Of a stretch of DNA of 64,000 bases, positions 33,950 to 42,179 are shown one piece after another (the stretch's first letter is position 1; every line of letters starts with the position of its first letter). The stretch comes from Saccharothrix syringae (GTDB taxonomy: Bacteria; Actinomycetota; Actinomycetes; Mycobacteriales; Pseudonocardiaceae), in contig NZ_CP034550.1 of assembly GCF_009498035.1 (NCBI RefSeq), positions 10,664,001 to 10,728,000 of the forward strand, given 5' to 3'. The position numbers were made by a program, and so were the translations under genes. Below the pieces are notes generated by a model that saw only the letters and a program-made list of their open reading frames with translations, was not told the origin of the DNA and made no database searches.

Positions 33950-34476
33950 GACGCCACCACCGCCCCCCGCTCCAGCTCCTCCACGGCCGTGCGCAGCGCC
34001 ACGAGCCCGCGCGCCGTCTGGCTCTTCACCGTGCCCTCGGTGCAGCCCATCGCCACCGCGACCTCGCTGACCGACAGGTCCTCGAAGTACCGCAGCACGA
34101 GCGCGGCCCGCTGCCGCGGCGGCACCCGCAGCAGGGCCGCGTGCACCAGGTCGCGCGCCCACAGCTGCTCGCCCGCCCGCTCCGGGTCGGCCCGCGCGTC
34201 CGCCACGTCGGGCACCTCGCCGTCGCGCTGCTCCACCCTCCGCCACGGCCTGCGCTTCTCGTCCAGCCACGTGCGCAGCAGCACCTTGCGCGCGTACCCG
34301 GACGCGGTGTCGCGCCACTGGATCCGGTGCCACGCCTGGTAGAGCTTGAGCAGGCTGGCCTGCATCAGGTCCTCGGCCATGTGCCAGTCGCCGCAGAACA
34401 GGTACGCGGTGCGCCGCAACGACGCCGCGTGCTCGACCGCGAACTCACGGAAGCCCTGCTCGTCGGCTTCGCGCAT
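33946..34476 (-). CDS. SigE-family RNA polymerase sigma factor, 176 aa
   Basis: Extracytoplasmic-function-like sigma factor of the actinobacterial SigE family (SigE-SCO). Region 2 is RRTAYLFCGDWHMAEDLMQASLLKLYQAW; region 4 is LPPRQRAALVLRYFEDLS followed by the HTH EVAVAMGCTEGTVKSQTARG. It is first in a two-gene unit with a coupled membrane protein. A second module of the same design lies at 35133-36421. Confidence 0.9.
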   Translation of the reverse strand: MREADEQGFREFAVEHAASLRRTAYLFCGDWHMAEDLMQASLLKLYQAWHRIQWRDTASGYARKVLLRTWLDEKRRPWRRVEQRDGEVPDVADARADPERAGEQLWARDLVHAALLRVPPRQRAALVLRYFEDLSVSEVAVAMGCTEGTVKSQTARGLVALRTAVEELERGAVVAS

Positions 34477-34519
34477 GCCATCCCCTCTCGCGCCCCCACC
34501 CTTCTAACGCGGTGGGGGG

Positions 34520-35104
34520 TCAGCGGGGTTGCATCGCCTTGGCGAGCATGCGCCGGGCCACCGCCCGCGGGTCCGGGCTGACCTCGATGAGGGCGTTCAC
34601 CACGGCACCGTCGACCAGCGCGATCAGCTCCTCGACGCGCTCCCGGCCGACCGGCTGCCCGGCCCTGGTGAAGATGTCGAGCAGCAGGGCGTGCAGCTCG
34701 CCGGACAGCCTGCGCATCAGCGGCCGCAGGTAGGGCCGCCGGCCGGTGGCGACCAGGCGCTCGTAGCGCAGCACCACGGCCTCCGCGTCGCCCTCGCCGA
34801 CGGGCCCGAGCAGCAGGTCCAGCACCAGCTCGACGAACGCGTCGCCGCCGCACTCGCGGGGGTCCAGCTCCTCCAGCCTGGCCTTGCCGTAGGCCAGCTC
34901 GGCGTCGCCGTGGAACTCCAGCGCCGCGGCGACCAGCTCGTCCAGGGAGTCGAAGTAGTAGGTGGTGGACGCCAGCGGCAGGCCCGCGCGCTCGGCCACG
35001 GCGCGGTGCCGGACCGCGTCGAAGCCACCCTCCACCAGCAGGGCGGCGGCGGCTTCGACCAGCGCCTGGCGCCGGCGTTCACCCTTCGGCGTTGCGGCTG
35101 TCAT
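34520..35104 (-). CDS. TetR-family transcriptional regulator, 194 aa
   Basis: The N-terminal HTH shows as RRQALVEAAAALLVEGGFDAVRHRAVAERAGLPLASTTYYF, the usual TetR arrangement with the recognition helix near STTYYFDS. The C-terminal ligand-binding part is helical, and the ligand is unknown. The ATG at 35104 has a TACCTT box seven bases upstream and a 12-bp imperfect palindrome (35114-35125) overlapping it, suggesting autorepression of a leaderless transcript. It lies between two sigma-factor modules, neither of which it obviously controls. Confidence 0.85.
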   Translation of the reverse strand: MTAATPKGERRRQALVEAAAALLVEGGFDAVRHRAVAERAGLPLASTTYYFDSLDELVAAALEFHGDAELAYGKARLEELDPRECGGDAFVELVLDLLLGPVGEGDAEAVVLRYERLVATGRRPYLRPLMRRLSGELHALLLDIFTRAGQPVGRERVEELIALVDGAVVNALIEVSPDPRAVARRMLAKAMQPR

Positions 35105-35111
35105 TGCAGGG

Positions 35112-35125
35112 AAGGTACTAGTTCC
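35112..35125 (-). promoter_or_regulatory. -10 box and palindrome at the tetR-type gene
   Basis: TACCTT (minus strand, 35112-35117) precedes the ATG by seven bases. GGAACTAGTACC (35114-35125) is palindromic at 10 of 12 positions around a central ACTAGT and overlaps the box; it is a plausible autoregulatory operator. Confidence 0.4.
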
Positions 35126-35132
35126 GGCGGGG

Positions 35133-35888
35133 TCAGAAGCGCTCGGCGAGGCGCTGCGCCAGCGAGGGCAGCTCGCCGGCGAACGGCACCTCCCCCGCAC
35201 CCGCCGCGGGCGTGGCGAGCACGTGCAGCTCCCGGCCGCCGGACGCGGCGGCCGTCTCGGACAGGGTGCCCTCGTCGAACGACGGCGGCAGCGCGCCCGC
35301 CGGGGTGAGCACGACCGACACCGTGCCGGTCACGGCGCCGTCGCGCAGCAGGAAGCTCGCGCCGCGGGCGCCGGCCGGGCACCGCGCGGCGGCGGGCGCG
35401 GGGATGAGGTCGCGGGCGACCGGGAGCTCGCTGGCGAGGGCGTCGGCGAGCTCCCGGTCCACCTCGACGCACCCCGGTGGGGTGCTGCCGGTCGTCGACC
35501 GACCGGCACTCCCCGAAGGCTCGCCCCCCTGCGTAGGCGTGTCCTCGGGAAGGCTCTTGGGCGGCGGACCGCCGGTGCGGCCCGGTGCCGCGTCCTCCGG
35601 CGCGACGTCCGCTGCTTCCGGTGTACCGAATGGGGTGACGTTAGGGGACGACCCGCCCTCAGCGGAACCCGCCGCGGCCGTGTCGCTCGCGGTGTCGGGC
35701 GCCAGCGTGGCCGCGACACCCCCGCCGACCAGCAGCACGGCCGCGAGGGTGGCGCCGAGCGCGATCGTCGACCGCCGCCGCGCGTCCGCCCGGGCGGACG
35801 CCGAGCGCACGCCCGCGACGTCGAAGGACGCGGGCGGCGCGTCGCGCGCGGCGTCGCGGAACAGCTCCGCCAGCTTCTGCTCGTCCAC
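35133..35888 (-). CDS. Membrane protein paired with the second SigE-family sigma factor, 251 aa
   Basis: Same plan as the protein at 33191: cytoplasmic N-terminus (MDEQKLAELFRDAARDAPPASFD), basic stretch, one membrane helix (STIALGATLAAVLLVGGGVAATL), a disordered Ser/Thr/Pro/Gly linker (~70-140), and a compact extracytoplasmic part with two cysteines (PPGCVEVDRE; AARCPAGARG). The ATG lies 17 bases after the upstream sigma-factor stop, so they are co-transcribed. It is a possible anti-sigma or sensor; no zinc-binding motif is present. Confidence 0.68.
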   Translation of the reverse strand: MDEQKLAELFRDAARDAPPASFDVAGVRSASARADARRRSTIALGATLAAVLLVGGGVAATLAPDTASDTAAAGSAEGGSSPNVTPFGTPEAADVAPEDAAPGRTGGPPPKSLPEDTPTQGGEPSGSAGRSTTGSTPPGCVEVDRELADALASELPVARDLIPAPAAARCPAGARGASFLLRDGAVTGTVSVVLTPAGALPPSFDEGTLSETAAASGGRELHVLATPAAGAGEVPFAGELPSLAQRLAERF

Positions 35889-35905
35889 CTACCTCCACCT
35901 CCTGC

Positions 35906-36421
35906 TCACGACGCGGGCCTCAGGTCTTCGATCGTGTCGCCGAGCGCTTCGCGCAAGGCCGCCAGCCCCCGGGAGGTCTGGCTCTTCACGGTGCCCTCCG
36001 AGCACCCGAGCGCCGCCGCCGCGGCGGCCACGTCCAGGCCCTCCAGGAACCTGAGCACGAGTACCGCGCGCTGCCGCGGCGGCACCCGCTTCAAGCCGGC
36101 GACCAGGGCCTCGCGCGTGGCCACCGAGTCCGCCACCTCGCCGCCCGCGGGCGTCTCCGGGACCTGGTCCACGAAGCGCTCGCGACGCCACGGCCGGCGC
36201 GACTCGTCGATCACCGCGCGCACCAGGCTCCGGCGGACGTAGGCGTCCAGGGCGCCCTTGTCCCGGACCTTCCGCCACCTGCGGTGCAACGCGACGAACG
36301 CGGTCTGCGCGAGGTCGTCCGCCCGGTGCCAGTCACCGCACAGCAGGAACGCCGTTCGGCGCACGGCCTCCCGGCGAGCTGCGAAGTACTCCGCGAACTC
36401 CTGCTCGTCGCGCTGATCCAC
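35906..36421 (-). CDS. SigE-family RNA polymerase sigma factor, second copy, 171 aa
   Basis: Region 2 is RRTAFLLCGDWHRADDLAQTAFVALHRRW; region 4 is VPPRQRAVLVLRFLEGLD followed by AAAALGCSEGTVKSQTSRG. The GTG start at 36421 has GGAGAG upstream, and the protein begins MDQRDEQEFAEYFAAR. Closely related to the sigma factor at 33946, with the same partner arrangement. It is divergent from a threonine aldolase gene. Confidence 0.88.
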   Translation of the reverse strand: MDQRDEQEFAEYFAARREAVRRTAFLLCGDWHRADDLAQTAFVALHRRWRKVRDKGALDAYVRRSLVRAVIDESRRPWRRERFVDQVPETPAGGEVADSVATREALVAGLKRVPPRQRAVLVLRFLEGLDVAAAAAALGCSEGTVKSQTSRGLAALREALGDTIEDLRPAS

Positions 36422-36575
36422 GCGGACTCTCTCCGCTCGTCGTGCTTGCACCTACCGGACGGAGCCGGTGCCGACAAAGGTTGCACGCCGGTTCACAGAG
36501 ACGTGCGTCACCCCCTGATCGTGGTACCGCCGACACGGCTGGGTCAGCGCCCGGCGGGTGTGATGTGATCCATTC

Positions 36576-37595
36576 GTGACCGAGTACGCACCCCTGGACT
36601 TCCGATCCGACACCGTCACCCGCCCGGACGAGACCATGAGACTGGCCATGGCGGGCGCCGAGGTGGCCGACGACGTGCTCGACCACGACCCCACGATGCG
36701 CCTGCTGGAGGAGCGGGTCGCGGAGCTGCTGGGCGTGGAGGCGGCGCTGTGGGTGCCCTCGGGCTCGATGGGCAACCTGATCGCGCTGACGCTGCACCTG
36801 CGGCCGGGCGACCGGTTCCTGGCGCCGCGCGGCGCGCACGTGCTGGACAGCGAACTGGGCACGGCCGCGTGGATCGCCGGCGGCATGCCGCACCCGCTGG
36901 AGTGCGACGCCGGGCCCGGCCAGGTGTCGGCGGAGGCGGTGCGCGCGGCGGCCGGCGCGGCGGGGCCGTACTACACGCTGCGCACCGCGCTGCTGTGCCT
37001 GGAGAACACGCACAACTCGGCCGGTGGCGCGGTGACCCAGCCCGACCGGCACGCGCTGCTGGTGTCGGCGGCGAAGGAGACGGGGCTGCGGGTCCACCTG
37101 GACGGCGCGCGGCTGTGGAACGCGGCCGTGGCGCTCGGGCTGCCGCCGGCGGCGCTGGCGGTCGGCGTGGACACGGTGCAGGTGTGCCTGTCCAAGGGGC
37201 TGGGCGCGCCGGTCGGGTCGGTGGTGGCCGGGTCGGCGGCGTTCGCGACCGAGGCGCGGCGGGTGCGCAAGATGCTCGGCGGCGGGGTCCGGCAGGGCGG
37301 GGTGCTGGCCGCGGCGGGCCTGGTCGCGCTCGGCCGGGTCGACGACCTGGCGGTCGACCACGCCAACGCCCGCGCGCTGGCCCGGGGGCTGACCGAGCTG
37401 GGCTGGCAGGTCGACGAGCCGGAGACCAACATCGTGCTGGCCTCCGTGCCGGACCTGGAGGTCACCCTCACCGGGCTGCGGCACCTGGGCGTGTTCGCCG
37501 GGCCGATGGCGGGCAGGGTGCGGTTCGTGCTGCACCGCGACGTGGGCGGGGACGACGTGGCCGAGGCGCTGCGGCGGATCGGGTCGGTGAGCTGA
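36576..37595 (+). CDS. Low-specificity L-threonine aldolase-type PLP enzyme, 339 aa
   Basis: Beta-eliminating/aldolase PLP enzyme of fold type I, splitting threonine or allo-threonine to glycine and acetaldehyde. It opens PLDFRSDTVTRPDETMRLAMAGAEVADDV, the family hallmark; the PLP-binding lysine is in CLSKGLGAPVGSVVAG, with the upstream aspartate in VHLDGARLWNA. The GTG start lacks a clear ribosome binding site. The stop overlaps the ATG of the HAD gene as TGATG, so the two are coupled. Confidence 0.9.
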   Translation: MTEYAPLDFRSDTVTRPDETMRLAMAGAEVADDVLDHDPTMRLLEERVAELLGVEAALWVPSGSMGNLIALTLHLRPGDRFLAPRGAHVLDSELGTAAWIAGGMPHPLECDAGPGQVSAEAVRAAAGAAGPYYTLRTALLCLENTHNSAGGAVTQPDRHALLVSAAKETGLRVHLDGARLWNAAVALGLPPAALAVGVDTVQVCLSKGLGAPVGSVVAGSAAFATEARRVRKMLGGGVRQGGVLAAAGLVALGRVDDLAVDHANARALARGLTELGWQVDEPETNIVLASVPDLEVTLTGLRHLGVFAGPMAGRVRFVLHRDVGGDDVAEALRRIGSVS

Positions 37596-38170
37596 TGCGC
37601 TGGGTGGTGTTCGACTACGGCGAGGTGATCTCGCGGCCGCACGGGGAGCTGGCGGTGCTGGCGGACCTGCTCGGCGTGGCGGAGGCGGACTTCGCGCGGG
37701 CGTACTGGGCCGGGCGCCACGACTACGACCGCGGGCTGTCCGACCCGGAGTACTGGCGGGGTGTCGGCGCGGCGCTGGGCGTGGAGGTGGGCGACGCGCT
37801 GGCCGCGCGGCTGACGGAGGTGGACCACGCGGCGTGGCTGCACCCCGACCCCGGCACGGTGGAGCTGGTCGAGGAGCTGGCCGGTGCGGACGTGCCGCTG
37901 GCGCTGCTGTCCAACGCGCCCGCGTCGTTCGCGCGGGTCGCCGAGCGGGAGCCGTGGGCCCGGCACTTCCGGCACCTGGTGTTCTCCGCCGACCTCGGCG
38001 TGGCCAAGCCGGACCCGCGGATCTTCGCGGCGCTGACCGAGCGGCTCGGGGCGGCGCCGGGCGACTGCGTGTTCTTCGACGACCGGCAGGACAACGTGGA
38101 CGGGGCGAACGGGGCGGGGCTGCGCGGCGTGCTGTGGCGCGGCAGCTCACACGCCCGGGCGGTGCTGTAG
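37595..38170 (+). CDS. HAD-family hydrolase, 191 aa
   Basis: Haloacid-dehalogenase-like phosphatase. Motif I is unusual: FDYGEV, with Tyr-Gly between the nucleophile Asp and the general-acid position (normally DxD), so activity is uncertain. Motif II is LLSNAP; motif III lysine is in GVAKPDPRIF; motif IV acidic residues are in VFFDDRQDNVDGA. The cap is of the small alpha-helical type. It is translationally coupled to threonine aldolase, and its 3' end overlaps the convergent potassium channel gene by 24 bases. Confidence 0.82.
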   Translation: MRWVVFDYGEVISRPHGELAVLADLLGVAEADFARAYWAGRHDYDRGLSDPEYWRGVGAALGVEVGDALAARLTEVDHAAWLHPDPGTVELVEELAGADVPLALLSNAPASFARVAEREPWARHFRHLVFSADLGVAKPDPRIFAALTERLGAAPGDCVFFDDRQDNVDGANGAGLRGVLWRGSSHARAVL

Positions 38171-38956
38171 CCCGGCCCGCTCCTCCTTGAGCCGCGGCTC
38201 CCCCCGCAGCGGGGCCGGTTCCGCCCCGCGCCGCAGCTCCTCCCGCAGCGCGGCCAGCTCCGCCCTGACCTGGCGGAGCTCGGCCAGCGCGGCCTGCTCG
38301 GCCTCGGCGACCGACCCCTCGACCCCGCTCAGCCGCTCGACCAGCCAGGACGCGATGGTGCCGGTGATCACGCCGATCAGCGCGATGCCGCCGACCATGA
38401 GCAGCGCGGCGACCAGGCGACCCTCCCAGGTGACGGGGTAGCGGTCGCCGTAGCCGACGGTGGTGATCGTGGTGAGGGTCCACCAGGCGGCGTCCCCGAA
38501 CGTGGTGATGGTGGCGCCGGGGTGGTGGCGCTCCGCGTCCAGCACGGCCAGCGAGGCGCAGGCGCCGACCAGGACGGTGACCCCGGCGACGTGCACGCCG
38601 ACGCGCCGCCGGACCCGGTCGGAGAACCGGTTGCTGATCGCCTTCAGCACGGTGACCAGGCGCAGCACCCGGAGCTGGCGGACCATCGGCAGCAGGACCG
38701 CGAGCAGGTCGAACAGGTGGCCGGTGACGAACCGGCGCTTGTCGACGGCCAGCGTGAAGCGGACCGCGTAGTCCAGCGCGAACAGCAGCCACACCAGCCG
38801 GAGGACGGCCTCCAGCGCGCCGTGCAGGCCGGGGGTGGCGCGGTCGTCGAGGACCTGCCAGGCGTAGACGGCCAGGAACAGCGTGGCGAGCGTGGTCAGC
38901 GGCCACTCGACGCGTCGCTCCCAGTCGGTGAGGCGGCGTTCCTCGGTTTCGAGCAC
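38147..38956 (-). CDS. Voltage-gated-type potassium channel, 269 aa
   Basis: Six-transmembrane cation channel. N-terminal helices include TTLATLFLAVYAWQVL and LRLVWLLFALDYAVRFTLAV. An arginine-bearing S4-like segment, LRVLRLVTVLKAI, follows, then the pore with selectivity filter TTVGYGD and the inner helix MVGGIALIGVITGTIASWLV. The C-terminal cytoplasmic tail is a coiled coil (AEAEQAALAELRQVRAELAALREELR) likely to hold the tetramer. There is no TrkA-N domain. A typical bacterial Kv-like channel. Confidence 0.88.
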   Translation of the reverse strand: MLETEERRLTDWERRVEWPLTTLATLFLAVYAWQVLDDRATPGLHGALEAVLRLVWLLFALDYAVRFTLAVDKRRFVTGHLFDLLAVLLPMVRQLRVLRLVTVLKAISNRFSDRVRRRVGVHVAGVTVLVGACASLAVLDAERHHPGATITTFGDAAWWTLTTITTVGYGDRYPVTWEGRLVAALLMVGGIALIGVITGTIASWLVERLSGVEGSVAEAEQAALAELRQVRAELAALREELRRGAEPAPLRGEPRLKEERAGLQHRPGV

Positions 38957-39025
38957 CGCACCATGGTGGGCCGCGGCCCGCGGAATTCCCAGGGCCGGTG
39001 GAATTCCCCGCCCCTCAGGGGGACG

Positions 39026-39205
39026 CTAGGGCTTGGGCCCCTTGATGCCCTTGGGTCGCTTGTTGGTCTTGACGGCGCCGTACGCGGCGATGCCGAGGAA
39101 CAGCGTGCCGCCGACCACCAGCACCCAGAACAGGCCCTTGATGATCGAGCCGACCACGGCGAGCAGGACCCAGGCGGCCACCAGCCACAGGATTATTCGA
39201 GCCAT
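39026..39205 (-). CDS. Small two-helix membrane protein, 59 aa
   Basis: A short but convincing gene: ATG at 39205, MARIILWLVAAWVLLAVVGSI, a second helix (GLFWVLVVGGTLFLGIAAYGAV) and a basic tail KTNKRPKGIKGPKP ending in TAG. GGTGGC stands just before the start. Hydrophobic Actinobacteria-type small protein of unknown function. It lies between the channel and aminotransferase genes on the same strand. Confidence 0.7.
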   Translation of the reverse strand: MARIILWLVAAWVLLAVVGSIIKGLFWVLVVGGTLFLGIAAYGAVKTNKRPKGIKGPKP

Positions 39206-39283
39206 GCCACCACGATGTCACCTGATCGGGCGGTCCCGCCCCCGATCCCTGTTCTTCCCCGGAATTCAGGGGTAGAAACGTCA

Positions 39284-40438
39284 TCATGGTGACGACAACC
39301 AAGCCCCCATCCGCCGCAGCGCCTCCTCGATGTCGTGGGCGGCCCCGGCGAAGGACATGCGGATGAACTCGTGCCCGTGCACGGGGTCGAAGTCGATGCC
39401 GGGCACGATCGCGACCCCCGTGTCGTCGAGCAGGCGGCGGCAGAAGCCCATCGAGTCGTCGGTGAGGTGCGAGACGTCGGCGTAGGCGTAGAAGGCGCCG
39501 TCGGCGGGGGCCACCCGGTCGATGCCCAGGTCGGCGAGGCCCTTGAGCAGGACGTCGCGGTTGAGGCGGTACCCCTCGACCAGCCGTTCGGTCTGCGCGT
39601 ACGACTCGGGCTCGAACGCGGCCACGGCCGCGTGCTGGGCCAGGGCGGGCGGGCAGAGCGTGAAGTTGCCGGTCAGCCGGTCCACCGCCCGGCGCAGGTC
39701 CGGCGGCAGCAGCATCCAGCCCAGCCGCCAACCGGTCATGGCGAACGCCTTGGAGAAGGAGTTGACGACGATGGTGTCCCGTGAGGTCTCCCACGCGCTG
39801 GCGAGGGGGGTGCCGTAGCTGATGCCGTGGTAGATCTCGTCGCTGACCAGCCGCACGCCGCGGGAGCCGCACCACTCGACGAGCCCGGCCAGCTCGGCGG
39901 GGGCGAGCACCGTGCCGGTGGGGTTGGCGGGGCTGGCCACCACGAGCCCGCTCAGCGGTCCGGCGGCCTCCAGCACGTCGACGGTGGGCTGGAAGCGGGT
40001 CTCGGGGCCGCAGGGCAGTTCGACGACCTCGCACCCCAGCGCCCGCAGGATGTTGCGGTAGGCCGGGTAACCGGGCCGGGCCAGCGCGACGCGGTCACCG
40101 GCCTCGAAGGAGGCGAGGAAGGCCAGCAGGAACGCCCCGGACGACCCGGTGGTCACCACCACGTCGTCGGCCGAGACGTCCAGGCCGTACTGCCTGTCGT
40201 AGTGGCCGGCCAGGGCCTCGCGCAGCTCCACGATGCCCAGCTGCTCGGTGTACCCGAGGGGCTGTTCGCGCAGCGCGCGCTGCGCGGCCTCCAGCACGGG
40301 CGTGGGCGCCGGACTGGACGGCTGGCCCGCCGCCAGCGACACGACGTCCCCCCGAACCCGCTGCCGCCTGGCGGCGGCCGACAGGACTTCCATGACGTGG
40401 AAAGGAGGCACATCGGCACGAGCGGCGACACCCAACAT
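39284..40438 (-). CDS. Class I/II aminotransferase, PLP-dependent, 384 aa
   Basis: Fold-type I aspartate-aminotransferase-like enzyme. Motifs are LAAGQPSSPAPTPV, GYTEQLGIVELREALA, VVASPANPTGTVL, LVSDEIYHGISY, and the PLP lysine in VNSFSKAFAMTGWRLGW. The conserved C-terminal arginine appears in GHEFIRMSFAGA. The ATG at 40438 is chosen because TAGCCT lies seven bases upstream (leaderless type) and the N-terminus then fits the family; the frame is open to 40507. The substrate amino acid cannot be told. Confidence 0.88.
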   Translation of the reverse strand: MLGVAARADVPPFHVMEVLSAAARRQRVRGDVVSLAAGQPSSPAPTPVLEAAQRALREQPLGYTEQLGIVELREALAGHYDRQYGLDVSADDVVVTTGSSGAFLLAFLASFEAGDRVALARPGYPAYRNILRALGCEVVELPCGPETRFQPTVDVLEAAGPLSGLVVASPANPTGTVLAPAELAGLVEWCGSRGVRLVSDEIYHGISYGTPLASAWETSRDTIVVNSFSKAFAMTGWRLGWMLLPPDLRRAVDRLTGNFTLCPPALAQHAAVAAFEPESYAQTERLVEGYRLNRDVLLKGLADLGIDRVAPADGAFYAYADVSHLTDDSMGFCRRLLDDTGVAIVPGIDFDPVHGHEFIRMSFAGAAHDIEEALRRMGAWLSSP

Positions 40439-40790
40439 GCCGGTCAGGCTAATCGCAGGGAGGGCGAACGCCGAACCACCGAACCAGCCCGACCACGGCC
40501 CGACCACAGCCCAGGCAGCTCACCCCGAGCCCTCATCCAACCGCAGCCAAGCCACCCGGCCACGGTCACCCGGCCACGGCCGCCACCAAGCCACCAGCCA
40601 GCCGACCACAGCCCATCACCCGGCCACCGCCGCCCGGCCACGGCAGCCTGACCACGGCCGCCAACTGGTCGCGGCCGCCGCGGTGGCCACCCACCGTGGT
40701 CGCCCTGCCGCCTGCCCAGCCGCGGCCACGGGTGTGGCTACCGCCGGAAGCCGTCCGGGAGGGTTGCCGGGAGGGTTGCCGGGAGGGCTG
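40439..40790. other. Intergenic region rich in CCGGCCAC-type short repeats
   Basis: 352 bp without a convincing gene between the aminotransferase start and the short EspG gene's end. It is built of many imperfect CCCGGCCACGG and GACCACGGCC words. On the minus strand a Gly/Trp/Arg-rich open frame exists but looks like a by-product of the repeats. A small direct-repeat array closes the region at 40757-40792. Confidence 0.6.
40446..40451 (-). promoter_or_regulatory. -10 box TAGCCT of the aminotransferase gene, leaderless type
   Basis: TAGCCT (minus strand) lies seven bases before the ATG at 40438; there is no ribosome binding site in between. Confidence 0.4.
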
Positions 40791-40792
40791 TC
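40757..40792. repeat. Three direct 12-bp repeats
   Basis: GGGAGGGTTGCC occurs twice and GGGAGGGCTGTC once, back to back; the last copy reaches into the stop codon of the short EspG gene. Confidence 0.7.
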
Positions 40793-41315
40793 AGAAGCCG
40801 TCCAGGAGGGCGTTGAGGCGGGCGCGCAGCGTGGCGGCGTCGACGAACCCGTGCAGCTCGACCACGTCCACCGCGCGCCTCCGCCGACCGGTGTGGTCGA
40901 TCACGGCGGCGCCGAACTGACCGCGCAGGTCTGGTCCGCCGACCCTGCCGTCCGGCATGGCGGGCAGCAGGTCGACCAGGGCGGTGGCGAGGTCGACCTC
41001 CAGCTCGCGCACGGTGATCCGGTCCCCCGTCAGCACGGCCAGCAGCGAGCCGTTGCCCGCGGAGGCGGCCAGCGCCCGCACCGACGACCGGCCGATGCCG
41101 AGCCGCAGGTCGAGCGAGCGGGGTGGGTGGGCGAGCAGCTTGAAGGCCGCGCCTATCCACGGGTCCAGCTCGCCGCCGCGGGCCAGTCCCTGTGCGGTCA
41201 GCCGGCTCCACGGGGCGGGTGGCTCCTGGACGTGCAGGACGATCGGCATCGCCCCGAGGTCCAGGTGCTCCCACGCCGCGCGGAACGACGTTGCGCTGAG
41301 CGTCGCGTTGGTCAC
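40791..41315 (-). CDS. Short EspG-like protein, 174 aa
   Basis: EspG family by its opening SFRAAWEHLDLGAMPIVLHVQEPP (compare EEFDVLWERLDLGQMP at 5720), the SVRALAASAGNGSLLAVL segment and GQFGAAVIDHTGRR near the end. It is about 100 residues shorter than EspG proteins at 5720 and 41414, with the loss in the middle and the C-terminal part. It could be a degenerate or specialised chaperone. The ATG at 41315 is a plausible start. It belongs to the second ESX satellite cluster. Confidence 0.72.
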   Translation of the reverse strand: MTNATLSATSFRAAWEHLDLGAMPIVLHVQEPPAPWSRLTAQGLARGGELDPWIGAAFKLLAHPPRSLDLRLGIGRSSVRALAASAGNGSLLAVLTGDRITVRELEVDLATALVDLLPAMPDGRVGGPDLRGQFGAAVIDHTGRRRRAVDVVELHGFVDAATLRARLNALLDGF

Positions 41316-41413
41316 GTGACGTCACTCCCGAATGACAGCAGGCATCGCTCCGGTCCCCCAGTCCCGCAGGCAACCCCGACGCGACCGGTGACGCCGGGGT
41401 TTCAGCCGCTTGC

Positions 41414-42178
41414 TCAGACTTCCTGCAACAGCTCCCAGACGCAGCCCGCCAAACGGGCGTTGTCTATCGGGGTGACCGTGCTCCAGCTCCGCCCGTCCGA
41501 GCTCGGCCGCACCTGGTGCAGGTAGCGACCGGACGGGGTGTCGTGCCAGGCCACCACGCGACCGGCCCGCACGGGCGGCCCGCCGGGCCGGGCGCGCTCG
41601 GCGCCGAACTGGCCGCGGGTGCCCATGCCGTCGCACATGCCGGCCAGCTCCTGCGCCTCGTGCAGGGGCAGGCCGTGCCGCTCCAGCGCCAGCACCAGCT
41701 TCTCCGCGTCCTGCCCGGCCTCGTCCGAGGCCGCGCGCAGCACGTCGTTGGGCAGGCTGATGGACCGCCCGTACCCGGCGGGCACCTCGCCGGCCACGGA
41801 CACCGCCGACTCGGCCAGCGCGCTGGCCCGCGAGTCGATCAGCCACACCTCGTCGCCGTCGACGACCGCGAGCACCGCCTCGTCCCCGGCGGCCGCGGCG
41901 AGGCCCTTGATCTTGCGGCGGTCGACCCAGATCCAGATGTCGACCGACACCTGCGGGTTGGCCAGCAGGGCGAACGCGTCGGCCACCTCGGGTGCCAGCC
42001 GCCCGTTCGCCGCCACCCCGCGCTCGGCCATCGACCGCCACGCCTGCTCGACCAGCAGGGCCCGCTCGGTGTGCGTGATCCCCGGGCTCGGCACGTCGAG
42101 CGCGACGTTGCGCCTGGTCAGCCGCTCACCCTCCCAGGCGACGTCGAACTCCAGGGTGGACAGGACGACCGGGCTCAC
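41414..42178 (-). CDS. ESX secretion-associated protein EspG-like, 254 aa
   Basis: EspG-type chaperone (PF14011) for PE/PPE-like substrates. Features: VVLSTLEFDVAWEGERL, LDVPSPGITHTERALLVEQAWRSM, DIWIWVDRRKIKGLAAA, GTRGQFGAERA, DTPSGRYLHQ and WSTVTPIDNARLAG. The GTG at 42178 follows directly on the PPE-like stop codon at 42180, so the genes are coupled. Normal length; counterpart of the gene at 5720. Confidence 0.85.
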   Translation of the reverse strand: MSPVVLSTLEFDVAWEGERLTRRNVALDVPSPGITHTERALLVEQAWRSMAERGVAANGRLAPEVADAFALLANPQVSVDIWIWVDRRKIKGLAAAAGDEAVLAVVDGDEVWLIDSRASALAESAVSVAGEVPAGYGRSISLPNDVLRAASDEAGQDAEKLVLALERHGLPLHEAQELAGMCDGMGTRGQFGAERARPGGPPVRAGRVVAWHDTPSGRYLHQVRPSSDGRSWSTVTPIDNARLAGCVWELLQEV

Positions 42179-42179
42179 G

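Noticed and set aside
40444..40641. Minus-strand Gly/Trp-rich 65-residue open frame
   Set aside because: It is the translation of the CCGGCCAC-type repeats and has no start signal.
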